Source of the DNA: Chitinophagaceae bacterium
GTDB taxonomy: Bacteria; Bacteroidota; Bacteroidia; Chitinophagales; Chitinophagaceae
Reading direction: 5' to 3'
Length of the DNA stretch: 25,076 bases
Assembly: GCA_013205585.1 (NCBI GenBank)
Contig: JABMML010000135.1
Span: 1 to 25,076, forward strand
Shown: one piece after another, positions 8,031 through 14,865 of the stretch
Layout: each line of letters begins with the position of its first letter
Position numbering within the stretch: the first letter of the stretch is position 1
Notes under the pieces: generated by a model
Told to the model about the DNA's origin: nothing
The model's database searches: none
Seen by the model: only the letters and a program-made list of their open reading frames with translations
Program-made: the position numbers and the translations under genes

Positions 8031-9005
8031 TTACAGAAAACCCTTAGACTTCATCCAATCGTCATTATACACCTTGCCTACATACCTACTTCCATGGTCA
8101 TGTAAAATGCAAACCACAATATCGGAGCTTTTTAATTTATCTTTTAATTGTAGTAATCCTAAAATGCAACTTCCTGCACTATAGCCGCAGAATAAACCTT
8201 CTTCTTTAGCCAAACGCCTCGTCATTAAAGCCCCTTCTTTATCGGCTACTTGTTCAAAATGATTAATGAGAGACATATCGTAATTAGCAGGAACAAAATC
8301 TTCGCCAAAGCCTTCTGCAATATAGGGTTGAACATAGGTATGGTCTTCAATGCCTGTTTGAAAGTAATGCGTAAGCAATGAACCAATAGGGTCAATGGCC
8401 CATATTTGAATATTCGGGTTCTTTTCTTTTAAATATTTTGCAGTACCAGTAATGGTTCCACCTGTACCTACCGTACAAACTAGATGCGTAATTTTTCCTT
8501 CAGTTTGCTCCCAAATTTCTGGCCCTGTACTTTCATAGTGGGCTAGACGATTCGCTAAATTATCATATTGATTAAAGAAAAAAGAATTTGGTGTTTCTGC
8601 AGCTAATTTTCTAGCAACAGAGTAATAACTTTTTGGATCGGCTGGTGCAACATTGGTAGGACAAACAATTACTTCAGCGCCAACGGCTCTTAATATGTCC
8701 ATCTTCTCTTTACTCTGCTTATCGGTGGTGGTAAAAATGCATTTATATCCTTTTACAATAGCCACTAAGGCAAGTCCCATACCGGTATTACCACTTGTAC
8801 ATTCTATAATAGTGCCACCTGGTTTTAGTTTTCCTTCCGCTTCTGCTATTTCTACCATTTTCAATGCCATTCTATCTTTGATAGAATTACCAGGGTTAAA
8901 ATAATCTACTTTAGCAAGCACAGTAGCAGGCAATTCACTCGTTATTTTATTTAAACGAATTAAGGGGGTATTGCCAATGGTTTCTAAAATATTATTTAAC
9001 CACAT
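8031..9005 (-). CDS. PLP-dependent cystathionine beta-synthase-like enzyme (cysteine synthase family)
   Basis: A 324-residue fold-type II PLP enzyme. The PLP lysine is K43 in NPGNSIKDR; the phosphate and substrate loop SGNTGMGLAL starts at 71, and GTGGTITGTA binds the PLP phosphate. Overall wording is closer to cystathionine beta-synthase than to CysK: the NILETIGNTPLIRLNKI start, YESTGPEIWEQ, WAIDPIGS, EGFGEDFVPAN, FCGYSAGSC and the C-terminal DDWMKSKGF all have counterparts in CBS cores. It ends there, without the heme domain or the regulatory CBS domain pair of the animal enzyme. It makes cystathionine from homocysteine and serine, or cysteine from O-acetylserine; the substrate cannot be decided here. 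It follows plsX on the same strand after a 73-base gap. Confidence 0.85.
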   Translation of the reverse strand: MWLNNILETIGNTPLIRLNKITSELPATVLAKVDYFNPGNSIKDRMALKMVEIAEAEGKLKPGGTIIECTSGNTGMGLALVAIVKGYKCIFTTTDKQSKEKMDILRAVGAEVIVCPTNVAPADPKSYYSVARKLAAETPNSFFFNQYDNLANRLAHYESTGPEIWEQTEGKITHLVCTVGTGGTITGTAKYLKEKNPNIQIWAIDPIGSLLTHYFQTGIEDHTYVQPYIAEGFGEDFVPANYDMSLINHFEQVADKEGALMTRRLAKEEGLFCGYSAGSCILGLLQLKDKLKSSDIVVCILHDHGSRYVGKVYNDDWMKSKGFL

Positions 9006-9070
9006 ATTGTCTCACTTTATTTGAGTGTAAAATTAAACAAATTACTAAGAAATAGGGAATAAAGAAATGC

Positions 9071-9089
9071 AGAACTTGTTATAAGTTCT
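9071..9089 (-). terminator. Hairpin overlapping the plsX stop codon, possible weak terminator
   Basis: AGAACTT (9071-9077) is complementary to AAGTTCT (9083-9089), with the plsX stop codon in the 5-base loop. The downstream minus-strand sequence GCATTTCTTTATT is T-rich but not a clean U-run, so termination may be partial. Confidence 0.4.
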
Positions 9090-10020
9090 CGAAATTACTA
9101 GTAATGATTTCACAAAAGCGAGTTTGAATCATTTTTTCAGCAAGTAAAATCATATTGTAGAATGCTTTTGCATTACTAATACCATGTCCAATAATAACGG
9201 GTTTATTCACACCTAAAACAGGGGTGCCTCCGTAATTTTCAAAATGGAAACGTCCAAAAAAAGAATCGTTTTCTAGGTTTTGATGCTTAGCTGCATCATA
9301 CATTGCTTCAGCAGTTTTAAGAATAATATTTCCTGTAAATCCATCACAAATAATGACGTCGGCCTTATCATTGAAAACATCCCTGCCTTCAATATTACCT
9401 ATAAATTGAATGGCTGTATTTTCTTTTAATAATGGGTAAGAGGCTTGTGCTAAAATATTTCCTTTGCCTTCTTCTTCACCTACATTTAATAAACCTACTG
9501 TAGGGTTATCAATATTTAAAATATGCTTGGCATATAAATTGCCTAAAATGCCAAACTGATTTAATTGTTCTGGTTTGCAATCTGCATTTAATCCAACGTC
9601 TACTAATAAACCCGTTTTGCCGTTTAGTTTAGGAAGTAAAGTAGCAATGGTGGGTCTTAATACGCCTTTAATGGGCTTAATGCTAAACATGGCACCTACT
9701 AACATAGCGCCCGTGTTACCTGCGCTTAAGAAGGCGTCTATTTCACCAGTTGCCAATAATTTAAATCCAATGGCAATTGATGAATTTGGTTTTTCTTTTA
9801 AGGCTTTAGTAGGATGTTCATGGTAACCTATCACTTCAGTGGCAGGTATAATATGTAAAAAAGGTGAGGAAATCCCGTGACTCTGAAAAAGTGCTGTCAG
9901 CTTGGTTTCTTCACCTATACAAAATAAATTATTTTCCGACTTTGCTAAATATTGCTGTACACCTTTAACGGCTTCTAGTGGGGCGTAATCGCCTCCCATC
10001 ATATCGATGCCAATATTCAT
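9079..10020 (-). CDS. plsX: Phosphate acyltransferase PlsX
   Basis: A 313-residue cytosolic enzyme that converts acyl-ACP to acyl-phosphate, the acyl donor for PlsY in phosphatidic acid synthesis. The N-terminus MNIGIDMMGGDYAPLEAVKG is diagnostic; other family blocks are the ALKEKPNSSIAIG segment, LSAGNTGAMLVGAMF, LLVDVGLNADCKPEQL, GLLNVGEEEGKG and IICDGFTGNIILKTAE. It begins 11 bases after the stop of rpmF, so it belongs to the DUF177-rpmF-plsX operon. In many bacteria fabH follows plsX; here the next gene is the CBS-like enzyme. Start ATG at 10020 fits the family length. Confidence 0.97.
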   Translation of the reverse strand: MNIGIDMMGGDYAPLEAVKGVQQYLAKSENNLFCIGEETKLTALFQSHGISSPFLHIIPATEVIGYHEHPTKALKEKPNSSIAIGFKLLATGEIDAFLSAGNTGAMLVGAMFSIKPIKGVLRPTIATLLPKLNGKTGLLVDVGLNADCKPEQLNQFGILGNLYAKHILNIDNPTVGLLNVGEEEGKGNILAQASYPLLKENTAIQFIGNIEGRDVFNDKADVIICDGFTGNIILKTAEAMYDAAKHQNLENDSFFGRFHFENYGGTPVLGVNKPVIIGHGISNAKAFYNMILLAEKMIQTRFCEIITSNFENL

Positions 10021-10031
10021 TGAATCGTTAA

Positions 10032-10226
10032 TTAAGCTTTTAGTGGCGCTTTTTCGCTTACTAATAGCCCTTTGTAATACAATTTACCTTCTTGAACGTG
10101 CGCGCGATGACGTACATGGATTTCTCCAGTGGTTCCATCTTTGCTTAATGTAACTTCTTGAGCTACATAGTGAGTTCTTCTTTTAGCACTACGTTGTTGT
10201 GAGTGTCTGCGTTTAGGATTAGGCAT
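10032..10226 (-). CDS. rpmF: 50S ribosomal protein L32
   Basis: A 64-residue basic protein of the large ribosomal subunit, starting MPNPKRRHSQQRSAKRRTH, the hallmark of L32, with TTGEIHVRHRAHVQEGKLYY after it. It has no cysteine at all, so it is the zinc-free form, lacking the two CxxC pairs found in zinc-binding L32 proteins. It lies between the DUF177 gene (37 bases upstream) and plsX (11 bases downstream), the classic arrangement, and is presumably transcribed from the promoter before DUF177. Confidence 0.97.
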   Translation of the reverse strand: MPNPKRRHSQQRSAKRRTHYVAQEVTLSKDGTTGEIHVRHRAHVQEGKLYYKGLLVSEKAPLKA

Positions 10227-10263
10227 CTCTTATTTTTTAAAATTTATTATTTAATATTCGTTG

Positions 10264-10839
10264 TTAATTCTTGCTTACTTCTTCCTCATTCGTATCATCC
10301 AATCCTTTAAATTTTTCTAAACCTTTCCAGATGTTTTTATTATTCACTTCTGTCGGATTTGCTTTGAATTGGTTCAACTGGTCTAATACTTTTTGATTAC
10401 AGGTCGATTCTCCTTTTTCATTCTTCTTACAAATATGTTGTAAAGGAATACTTAAATTGATGAATTCATAAATCCAAGCAGCGATTGAAAAATAATTTTC
10501 ACCTTTATCGATATAAAAAATATCAGCATCTTCTTCTTGACTGTTCATGGTAATAGGGTCGTCCACTAATTTTACAATTAAGTTAAACTCATCCCATAAT
10601 TGAATCGTTAGGGGATTGCCGCAACGATCGCAAAGGGTGTCTATTTTGCCATCAACATCAAAGTGCAATTGGAAAAAACCTTGTTTTTTGTCAAGCTTAA
10701 GCTTAATCAGGGTATTGCAATTAGAGAAGTCTTGTTGGCCAAAACTGGTAAAGAACTGATCCTCGATACGGTATTCGAACTCGTGTAAACCGGGTGTCAA
10801 ACCCACAAATGCTATTTCGTAAGCCCTGTTTTGGTTCAT
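10264..10839 (-). CDS. DUF177 (YceD-like) protein upstream of rpmF
   Basis: A 191-residue protein of the DUF177/YceD family, whose gene precedes rpmF in most bacteria and whose bacterial members are linked to 23S rRNA and ribosome biogenesis. Visible features: a CDRCGNPL cysteine motif in the middle, an acidic segment NSQEEDADIFYID, then a helical ...AWIYEFINLSIPLQHICKKN stretch and a second cysteine pair (HIC...STC). The frame continues up to an ATG at 10878, but the promoter -7 element covers 10860-10867, so I start at the ATG at 10839 (MNQNRAYEIAFVGL). First gene of the DUF177-rpmF-plsX unit. Confidence 0.85.
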   Translation of the reverse strand: MNQNRAYEIAFVGLTPGLHEFEYRIEDQFFTSFGQQDFSNCNTLIKLKLDKKQGFFQLHFDVDGKIDTLCDRCGNPLTIQLWDEFNLIVKLVDDPITMNSQEEDADIFYIDKGENYFSIAAWIYEFINLSIPLQHICKKNEKGESTCNQKVLDQLNQFKANPTEVNNKNIWKGLEKFKGLDDTNEEEVSKN

Positions 10840-10859
10840 ATCCGTACTTATAAGGTTGG

Positions 10860-10890
10860 CAAAGTTAGTAAAAACCAAGCAAAAGACAAA
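10860..10890 (-). promoter_or_regulatory. Promoter of the DUF177-rpmF-plsX operon
   Basis: On the minus strand TTTG (10890-10887), exactly 19 bases, then TAACTTTG (10867-10860): a perfect match to the Bacteroidota housekeeping promoter in both boxes and spacing. Predicted start near 10854, giving a leader of about 15 bases before the ATG at 10839. Confidence 0.8.
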
Positions 10891-10898
10891 GTTTATCC

Positions 10899-10906
10899 TA
10901 CTTTTG
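10899..10906 (+). promoter_or_regulatory. Promoter -7 element of the DUF3810 gene
   Basis: TACTTTTG is a perfect TAnnTTTG element. No clear TTTG box at the right distance, where the opposite-strand operon promoter lies. Predicted start about 10912. Confidence 0.5.
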
Positions 10907-10944
10907 GGAACCTATTATTCGACCAGCCAAATAATCCCTAAAAG

Positions 10945-12078
10945 GTGAAAAAAGACCCAATGAAGCGCAGTGCTCGTATCATAACCCTATCTCAAACAGC
11001 TTGGCTGCTAATGGCATTGGCTATTCTAGTCTTTTCATTTTTCCCTCAAGCGGTAGCTTCTTACTTCAGTTTTGGCTTATTTCAATACATTGGACTAGGC
11101 CTAAGATTTATTACTAGTAGTACCAAGCTGCCCATTGGCGAGTATGTATATCTTATATTAATTATAGTATTGATTATCAATATTTTATTGAGCTTATATA
11201 AACTTAAAAATAAAATTAATACTATTACTTATGGGACTTATCTGCTTCGTTTTGGCAAAAAGCTTACGCTGAAACTGATTCAATTATATGTGGTTTTTAT
11301 GCTTATTTGGGGTTTGAATTATCAAAAATCTAGCGAGGCTAAAAGCTTTCATTTAAAAATAGATACAAGCTATACCGCAGTTCAGTTAGATAGCCTTAGT
11401 CTAGATTTAATGGAGGAATTGAATCAAACCAGGCAAATATTGTCAGATTCGTTTATCCAAGGTATTCAGGTAGACCAGGTATTTAATAATAGCATTTTGG
11501 ATTACGCGCAGCTAAAAAACAGATTTCCTCAGTTTCATATAGATAAACCCGTTTTAAAACAGGCTACTTTTCCTAGTTGGGGTGATTATTTAGGGTATTT
11601 GGCATTTTACCAACCTATTACTGCAGAAGCCATTATTAGGACCGATATACCGCTGCTTACCCTGCCTTATACAAGCTGCCATGAATTAGCGCACCAAATG
11701 GGCTATGCCTCTGAGGCGGAAGCTAATTTTATTGCCTTTGTGGTTGCGACAGAGTCTACTGATGCTTTATTGCGCTATTCTATGTTACTGCAAATGTTTA
11801 CTTATTGTCAGTCTGAACATTTAGGCTTAATTGCTAAAACTGGCAATTTTGAAAACTGGAAACAAATAGTGAATCGAAATAAATTATTACTCGATGTTAA
11901 AGTGAGAGGAGATAGAAAAAAGATAAAAGATTTTTTTATACAAAGACAGCATTTACTCATTCCTGCATCCACACCTCTATATGATCAATTCTTACAATGG
12001 AATAAACAGGCGAAGGGCATTAAAAGTTATGATGAAGTGTTATTATGGGTACTTGCTTACAATAAATCTAAGCAGTAA
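10945..12078 (+). CDS. DUF3810 membrane protein with HExxH metalloprotease-like motif
   Basis: A 377-residue protein matching the DUF3810 family of Bacteroidota; no function is established to my knowledge. Three hydrophobic helices are visible near 17-37, 66-86 and 107-126, ending in the WGLNYQ motif, followed by a large soluble domain. That domain contains LPYTSCHELAHQMGYASEAE: an HELAH zinc-binding pattern at 246-250 with Glu257 and Glu259 shortly after in EAEANF, as in gluzincin-like peptidases. I infer a membrane-anchored zinc peptidase or a derived form. The start is GTG at 10945 or the ATG five codons later at 10960; the promoter allows both. It is convergent with dcd, 32 bases apart. 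Confidence 0.8.
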   Translation: MKKDPMKRSARIITLSQTAWLLMALAILVFSFFPQAVASYFSFGLFQYIGLGLRFITSSTKLPIGEYVYLILIIVLIINILLSLYKLKNKINTITYGTYLLRFGKKLTLKLIQLYVVFMLIWGLNYQKSSEAKSFHLKIDTSYTAVQLDSLSLDLMEELNQTRQILSDSFIQGIQVDQVFNNSILDYAQLKNRFPQFHIDKPVLKQATFPSWGDYLGYLAFYQPITAEAIIRTDIPLLTLPYTSCHELAHQMGYASEAEANFIAFVVATESTDALLRYSMLLQMFTYCQSEHLGLIAKTGNFENWKQIVNRNKLLLDVKVRGDRKKIKDFFIQRQHLLIPASTPLYDQFLQWNKQAKGIKSYDEVLLWVLAYNKSKQ

Positions 12079-12110
12079 ATAAACATGAATCAAGTCTTAA
12101 ATAAACTATA

Positions 12111-12647
12111 CTAAAACTGGTTCTTCCACATCATACTCTCAATAGGCTTCTCCGGCTGACCGCTATATTTAGCGTTTTTCTTTTGATTGTATTTCACTTC
12201 AATCTCCCCATCTACAGGAAAATAAATAAGTTGGCCAATAGGCATTCCTTTATATATTTTAACGGGTTGTTTAACAGAAATTTCTAAAGTCCAGTATCCG
12301 CAAAAACCAACATCACCTTTACCTGCGGTGGCATGAATATCAATACCTAATCTTCCGGTTGAAGACTTTCCTTCTAAAAAAGGAACATGCGCATGTGTTT
12401 CTGTATATTCTAAGGTCACGCCTAAATAAAAGCCCGTAGGTTCTAAAACAAAACCTTCTTCAGGTATTTCAAAATAGGTAATGGTATTATGTGCTTTTGC
12501 ATCTAAAATGGCATTATCATAAGTGGCTAGCCATTTGCCCAAATGCACGTCATAGCTATTGCTGCCTAAGTCTTTGCGATCGTAAGGTTCAATTTTAATA
12601 GTTTGTTTGGCTATTTCTTCTAATATTCGAGTGTCAGATAAAATCAT
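12111..12647 (-). CDS. dcd: dCTP deaminase
   Basis: A 178-residue enzyme of the dCTP deaminase/dUTPase fold, converting dCTP to dUTP for dTMP synthesis. It starts MILSDTRILEEI and has LGSNSYDVHLGKWL, the nucleotide-binding EGKSSTGRLGIDIHATAG at 92-109, the GFCGYWTLEI strand with catalytic Glu122, GMPIGQLIYF, and the C-terminal KYSGQPEKPIESMMWK tail that closes over substrate. The open frame extends upstream to 12692, but that extra part (MQRRSKLQNKHKKTK) is not family-like and overlaps a palindrome; ATG at 12647 gives the usual length. Deaminase alone versus bifunctional deaminase/dUTPase cannot be settled by eye. Confidence 0.93.
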   Translation of the reverse strand: MILSDTRILEEIAKQTIKIEPYDRKDLGSNSYDVHLGKWLATYDNAILDAKAHNTITYFEIPEEGFVLEPTGFYLGVTLEYTETHAHVPFLEGKSSTGRLGIDIHATAGKGDVGFCGYWTLEISVKQPVKIYKGMPIGQLIYFPVDGEIEVKYNQKKNAKYSGQPEKPIESMMWKNQF

Positions 12648-12668
12648 CTTTGTTTTTTTATGTTTATT

Positions 12669-12692
12669 TTGCAGCTTTGAACGGCGCTGCAA
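12669..12692. promoter_or_regulatory. Perfect 7-bp inverted repeat between divergent dcd and phosphopantetheinyl transferase genes
   Basis: TTGCAGC (12669-12675) and GCTGCAA (12686-12692) are perfectly complementary with a 10-base spacer. The site is 22 bases from each divergent start codon, the position expected of an operator or overlapping promoters; neither gene shows a clear TAnnTTTG element here. Confidence 0.4.
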
Positions 12693-12713
12693 TCTAATTC
12701 AATCCTTTTTTCT

Positions 12714-13352
12714 ATGCCTTTGTTTTATCAACAAAATATTAACGCAACTACTAAAATGGCCATTTGGGCTATTGAAGAGCCCTTAGCGTTTTTTGAATCA
12801 AAACTTCAAGGCAGGGTAGAGGCTAGTAAAAATATTATGCATCCTGCAAAAAGAACCCAGCATTTAGCAGGAAGGCTTTTATTACAAACAATGCTACCAG
12901 CACTGGATGTAAACAGTATTCAATACGCAGCCAATGGCAAGCCTTATTTTGAAAATGCCAACATTCATTTTTCTATTTCACATTGTAATGGGTATGCAGC
13001 TTGTTCAATTAGTGAAGAGGGTCCCGTGGGTATTGATATTGAATTGATCCATGAAAGAATAAAAAAAGTATCGCCTAAATTTTTACATAAATCAGAGCTT
13101 GAGAAAATAAATACATTAAATGAAGAAGCTCAATTAAAAGAAATGAGTTTTGTTTGGGCTGCTAAGGAAGCCATGTATAAGATGAATGAAAAATTAGGCA
13201 TCAATTTTTCAGAACATTTAAGAATAGAGGGTCTCACCAATAATACCAAAGCAATCATGTCCGCATCTATTCTTTCTGAGGCTGCTGCCTTGGATGTACA
13301 AATACATTATGAATTAAGAGAAAATTTTGTTTGGGCTGTATCTTTGATTTAG
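12714..13352 (+). CDS. 4'-phosphopantetheinyl transferase, Sfp type
   Basis: A 212-residue transferase that moves phosphopantetheine from CoA to a serine of acyl or peptidyl carrier proteins. The family motifs are all present: NGKPYF at 74-79, FSISHCNGYAACSIS from 86, the magnesium site VGIDIE at 105-110 (Asp108, Glu110), and FVWAAKEAMYKM around 146-157 with Glu152 as the third metal ligand. With no carrier protein or synthase genes nearby, it may be the general carrier-protein activator of this genome. It is divergent from dcd, with 66 bases between the start codons, and convergent with DUF2130. Confidence 0.92.
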   Translation: MPLFYQQNINATTKMAIWAIEEPLAFFESKLQGRVEASKNIMHPAKRTQHLAGRLLLQTMLPALDVNSIQYAANGKPYFENANIHFSISHCNGYAACSISEEGPVGIDIELIHERIKKVSPKFLHKSELEKINTLNEEAQLKEMSFVWAAKEAMYKMNEKLGINFSEHLRIEGLTNNTKAIMSASILSEAAALDVQIHYELRENFVWAVSLI

Positions 13353-13380
13353 TATAGTTGGATTTTATACCGTACTATAC
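13352..13380. terminator. Weak hairpin between convergent genes
   Basis: GTATAGT (13352-13358) pairs with ACTATAC (13374-13380). It begins at the stop codon of the phosphopantetheinyl transferase and precedes the end of the convergent DUF2130 gene. There is no U-run, so its role as terminator is uncertain. Confidence 0.3.
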
Positions 13381-13402
13381 CGTTCTATTCAATCAAATAA
13401 CA

Positions 13403-14605
13403 TTAATCTTCTAAAGTAAGGGGTTCGTCGTCTTCTAATAAATTCATATTTATAGAATCGGCGCCAGCAATACCTTCAATAGAGCCTTTAATATGCATAG
13501 CATTTAACAACACTTTTTCTAATTGCTTTTCTCTTGACTTCCATAACTTTTCCATCGCGTCTCTTTCCTTTTGAATACTTTGACGCATTTGTCTGAAGCC
13601 TTCTCCAATAGCCTTCCACTGCTCATTAAATTCATTGCTAGTTAAGTAGTTGTATAAAAAGCTCATCTTATCGCCTTTATTCAATTGATTCTTTTTTGCA
13701 TCAAATAATTTAAGTAGGGCAGTTCTTAATAATAAGGCAACGCTTTTCACTTCTTGATAAGAACAAATATAGACGCCCTCTTTTTCGCCAAATCTTTCCA
13801 TGTCTTTTGGAAATGATTGCGTAACAATAATGGCAATATCGGCACCTTGGCTGCGCATGTCGGCTTTTAATTTCTCAATCCAATCTTGTGCAAACGCAGT
13901 GGTTCTTTTACTTTCATAAATAATTTTTCCCGCTTCTTGTCCTAAATTATTTCTAACCACTTGAATGCAGTCTGCGCCTCTTACGCCTTTACCTACCTCA
14001 ATAATTTCATCAAAAGGGAAACTGCTTTTTAATAATTCCTCTAATAAAAGTTCTTGCACTTCACCTTGCATTTGCATACTGCCTTGTTCAGCTTTGCGCT
14101 TCATTTCGTCGGCCAATTTTCTTTGGTCGTCTAATTGTTTTTCTAATTCTTTTACTTTAAGCTGGTGTTCTTGTTCTTTAATAGAACCTCTTTCTATTTC
14201 TTCTTTTTGTATTTGCGCCTTTAAGGTTTCTCTTTCTTTTACTAATTTTCTTTGTAGTTCTAATTCTAATTCCGCTTCCTTGGCTTGAATGACTTGTACT
14301 TGTTTTAAAAATTCTAATTCTTTTTCTTGAAAATCTTTTACCTGCTTACTCATGGCAGACTCGCTTTGCTGCATGACTTTTATTTTATGATCATACTGAG
14401 CGCCTACCTCTTTTTTTAATTTTTCAGCCAATTCGTTTTCAATAGATATTTTTTGTTCAGCTAATAAAGCAGTGGTTTCTTCTTCTTTCTTTTTTTGCCA
14501 ATCGGTCATTTTACCGCGCAGTTCTTTTTCCACTTCTTCTCTAATAGCATCGGTAGGCTCGAAGTTGTGTTGACATTTAGGGCAGGTAACGTTATAGTTA
14601 GACAT
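13403..14605 (-). CDS. DUF2130 protein: CxxC, long coiled coil, nuclease-like C-terminal domain
   Basis: A 400-residue protein of the DUF2130 family; function unknown. Order: an N-terminal CPKC pair at 8-11 followed by HNFEP; a charged coiled coil about 20-180, rich in Glu, Lys and Gln; then the conserved domain about 182-300. In that domain a helix EVQELLLEELL precedes Asp212 (RGADCIQVV), then Glu231-Ser-Lys233 (GKIIYESKRT), then a strand ADIAIIVTQSFP. Acidic helix, Asp, then Glu-x-Lys is the layout of PD-(D/E)XK nucleases, so I infer a nuclease-type fold. The tail is helical. It probably has its own promoter, with CATCTTTG near 14625 (one mismatch to the -7 box) in the gap to tRNA-Leu. Confidence 0.85.
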   Translation of the reverse strand: MSNYNVTCPKCQHNFEPTDAIREEVEKELRGKMTDWQKKKEEETTALLAEQKISIENELAEKLKKEVGAQYDHKIKVMQQSESAMSKQVKDFQEKELEFLKQVQVIQAKEAELELELQRKLVKERETLKAQIQKEEIERGSIKEQEHQLKVKELEKQLDDQRKLADEMKRKAEQGSMQMQGEVQELLLEELLKSSFPFDEIIEVGKGVRGADCIQVVRNNLGQEAGKIIYESKRTTAFAQDWIEKLKADMRSQGADIAIIVTQSFPKDMERFGEKEGVYICSYQEVKSVALLLRTALLKLFDAKKNQLNKGDKMSFLYNYLTSNEFNEQWKAIGEGFRQMRQSIQKERDAMEKLWKSREKQLEKVLLNAMHIKGSIEGIAGADSINMNLLEDDEPLTLED

Positions 14606-14664
14606 AGTGAAAATTTGAAGTCTTACAAAGATGCAAAAAATACTAGCAGAAAAGAAATTTTAAG

Positions 14665-14672
14665 TAGGTTTG
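14665..14672 (+). promoter_or_regulatory. Promoter -7 element of tRNA-Leu
   Basis: TAGGTTTG is a perfect TAnnTTTG element ending seven bases before the mature tRNA 5' end, so the primary transcript would have almost no 5' leader. No TTTG box was found at the usual distance. Confidence 0.55.
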
Positions 14673-14679
14673 CATTTGA

Positions 14680-14765
14680 GCGGAGGTGGCGAAATTGGTA
14701 GACGCACTACCTTGAGGTGGTAGCGCCCATACCCGGGCGTGGGAGTTCGAATCTCCTCTTCCGCA
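14680..14765 (+). tRNA. tRNA-Leu (anticodon GAG)
   Basis: Acceptor strands GCGGAGG (14680-14686) and CTTCCGC (14758-14764) pair, with discriminator A at 14765. The D arm is GCGAAATTGGTAGACGC. The anticodon stem CTACC/GGTAG encloses the loop TTGAGGT, anticodon GAG. A long variable arm CGCCC...GGGCG marks a class II tRNA, and the T arm is GGGAG-TTCGAAT-CTCCT. It reads CUC and CUU leucine codons. The 3' CCA is not encoded (ACA follows), so it is added after transcription. Terminator follows at 14787. Confidence 0.97.
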
Positions 14766-14786
14766 CATTTAGAGCTGATCTCAAAT

Positions 14787-14820
14787 AAAAGAGTCCCGAG
14801 CTAAGCTTGGGACTCTTTTT
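14787..14820 (+). terminator. Strong intrinsic terminator after tRNA-Leu, probably bidirectional
   Basis: GAGTCCCGAGC and GCTTGGGACTC (14791-14815) form a stem of about 11 pairs with one G-T, flanked by AAAA on the left and TTTTT on the right. It can stop the tRNA transcript and also that of the opposing DUF2911 gene, which ends at 14866. Confidence 0.85.
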
Positions 14821-14865
14821 AATATCTACACTCAAAGCATCTTCTTAATAATCTTCTTGATATTC

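Noticed and set aside
10840..10878. Longer DUF177 start at 10878
   Set aside because: A perfect promoter -7 element (10860-10867) lies inside this stretch, so the transcript would start after it.
12648..12692. Longer dcd start at 12692
   Set aside because: The extra 15 residues are basic, unlike the family, and overlap the palindrome; the ATG at 12647 gives the normal 178 residues.
14680..14765. tRNA-Leu as an integration site
   Set aside because: I found no direct repeat of its 3' end in the window and no integrase or cargo genes next to it.
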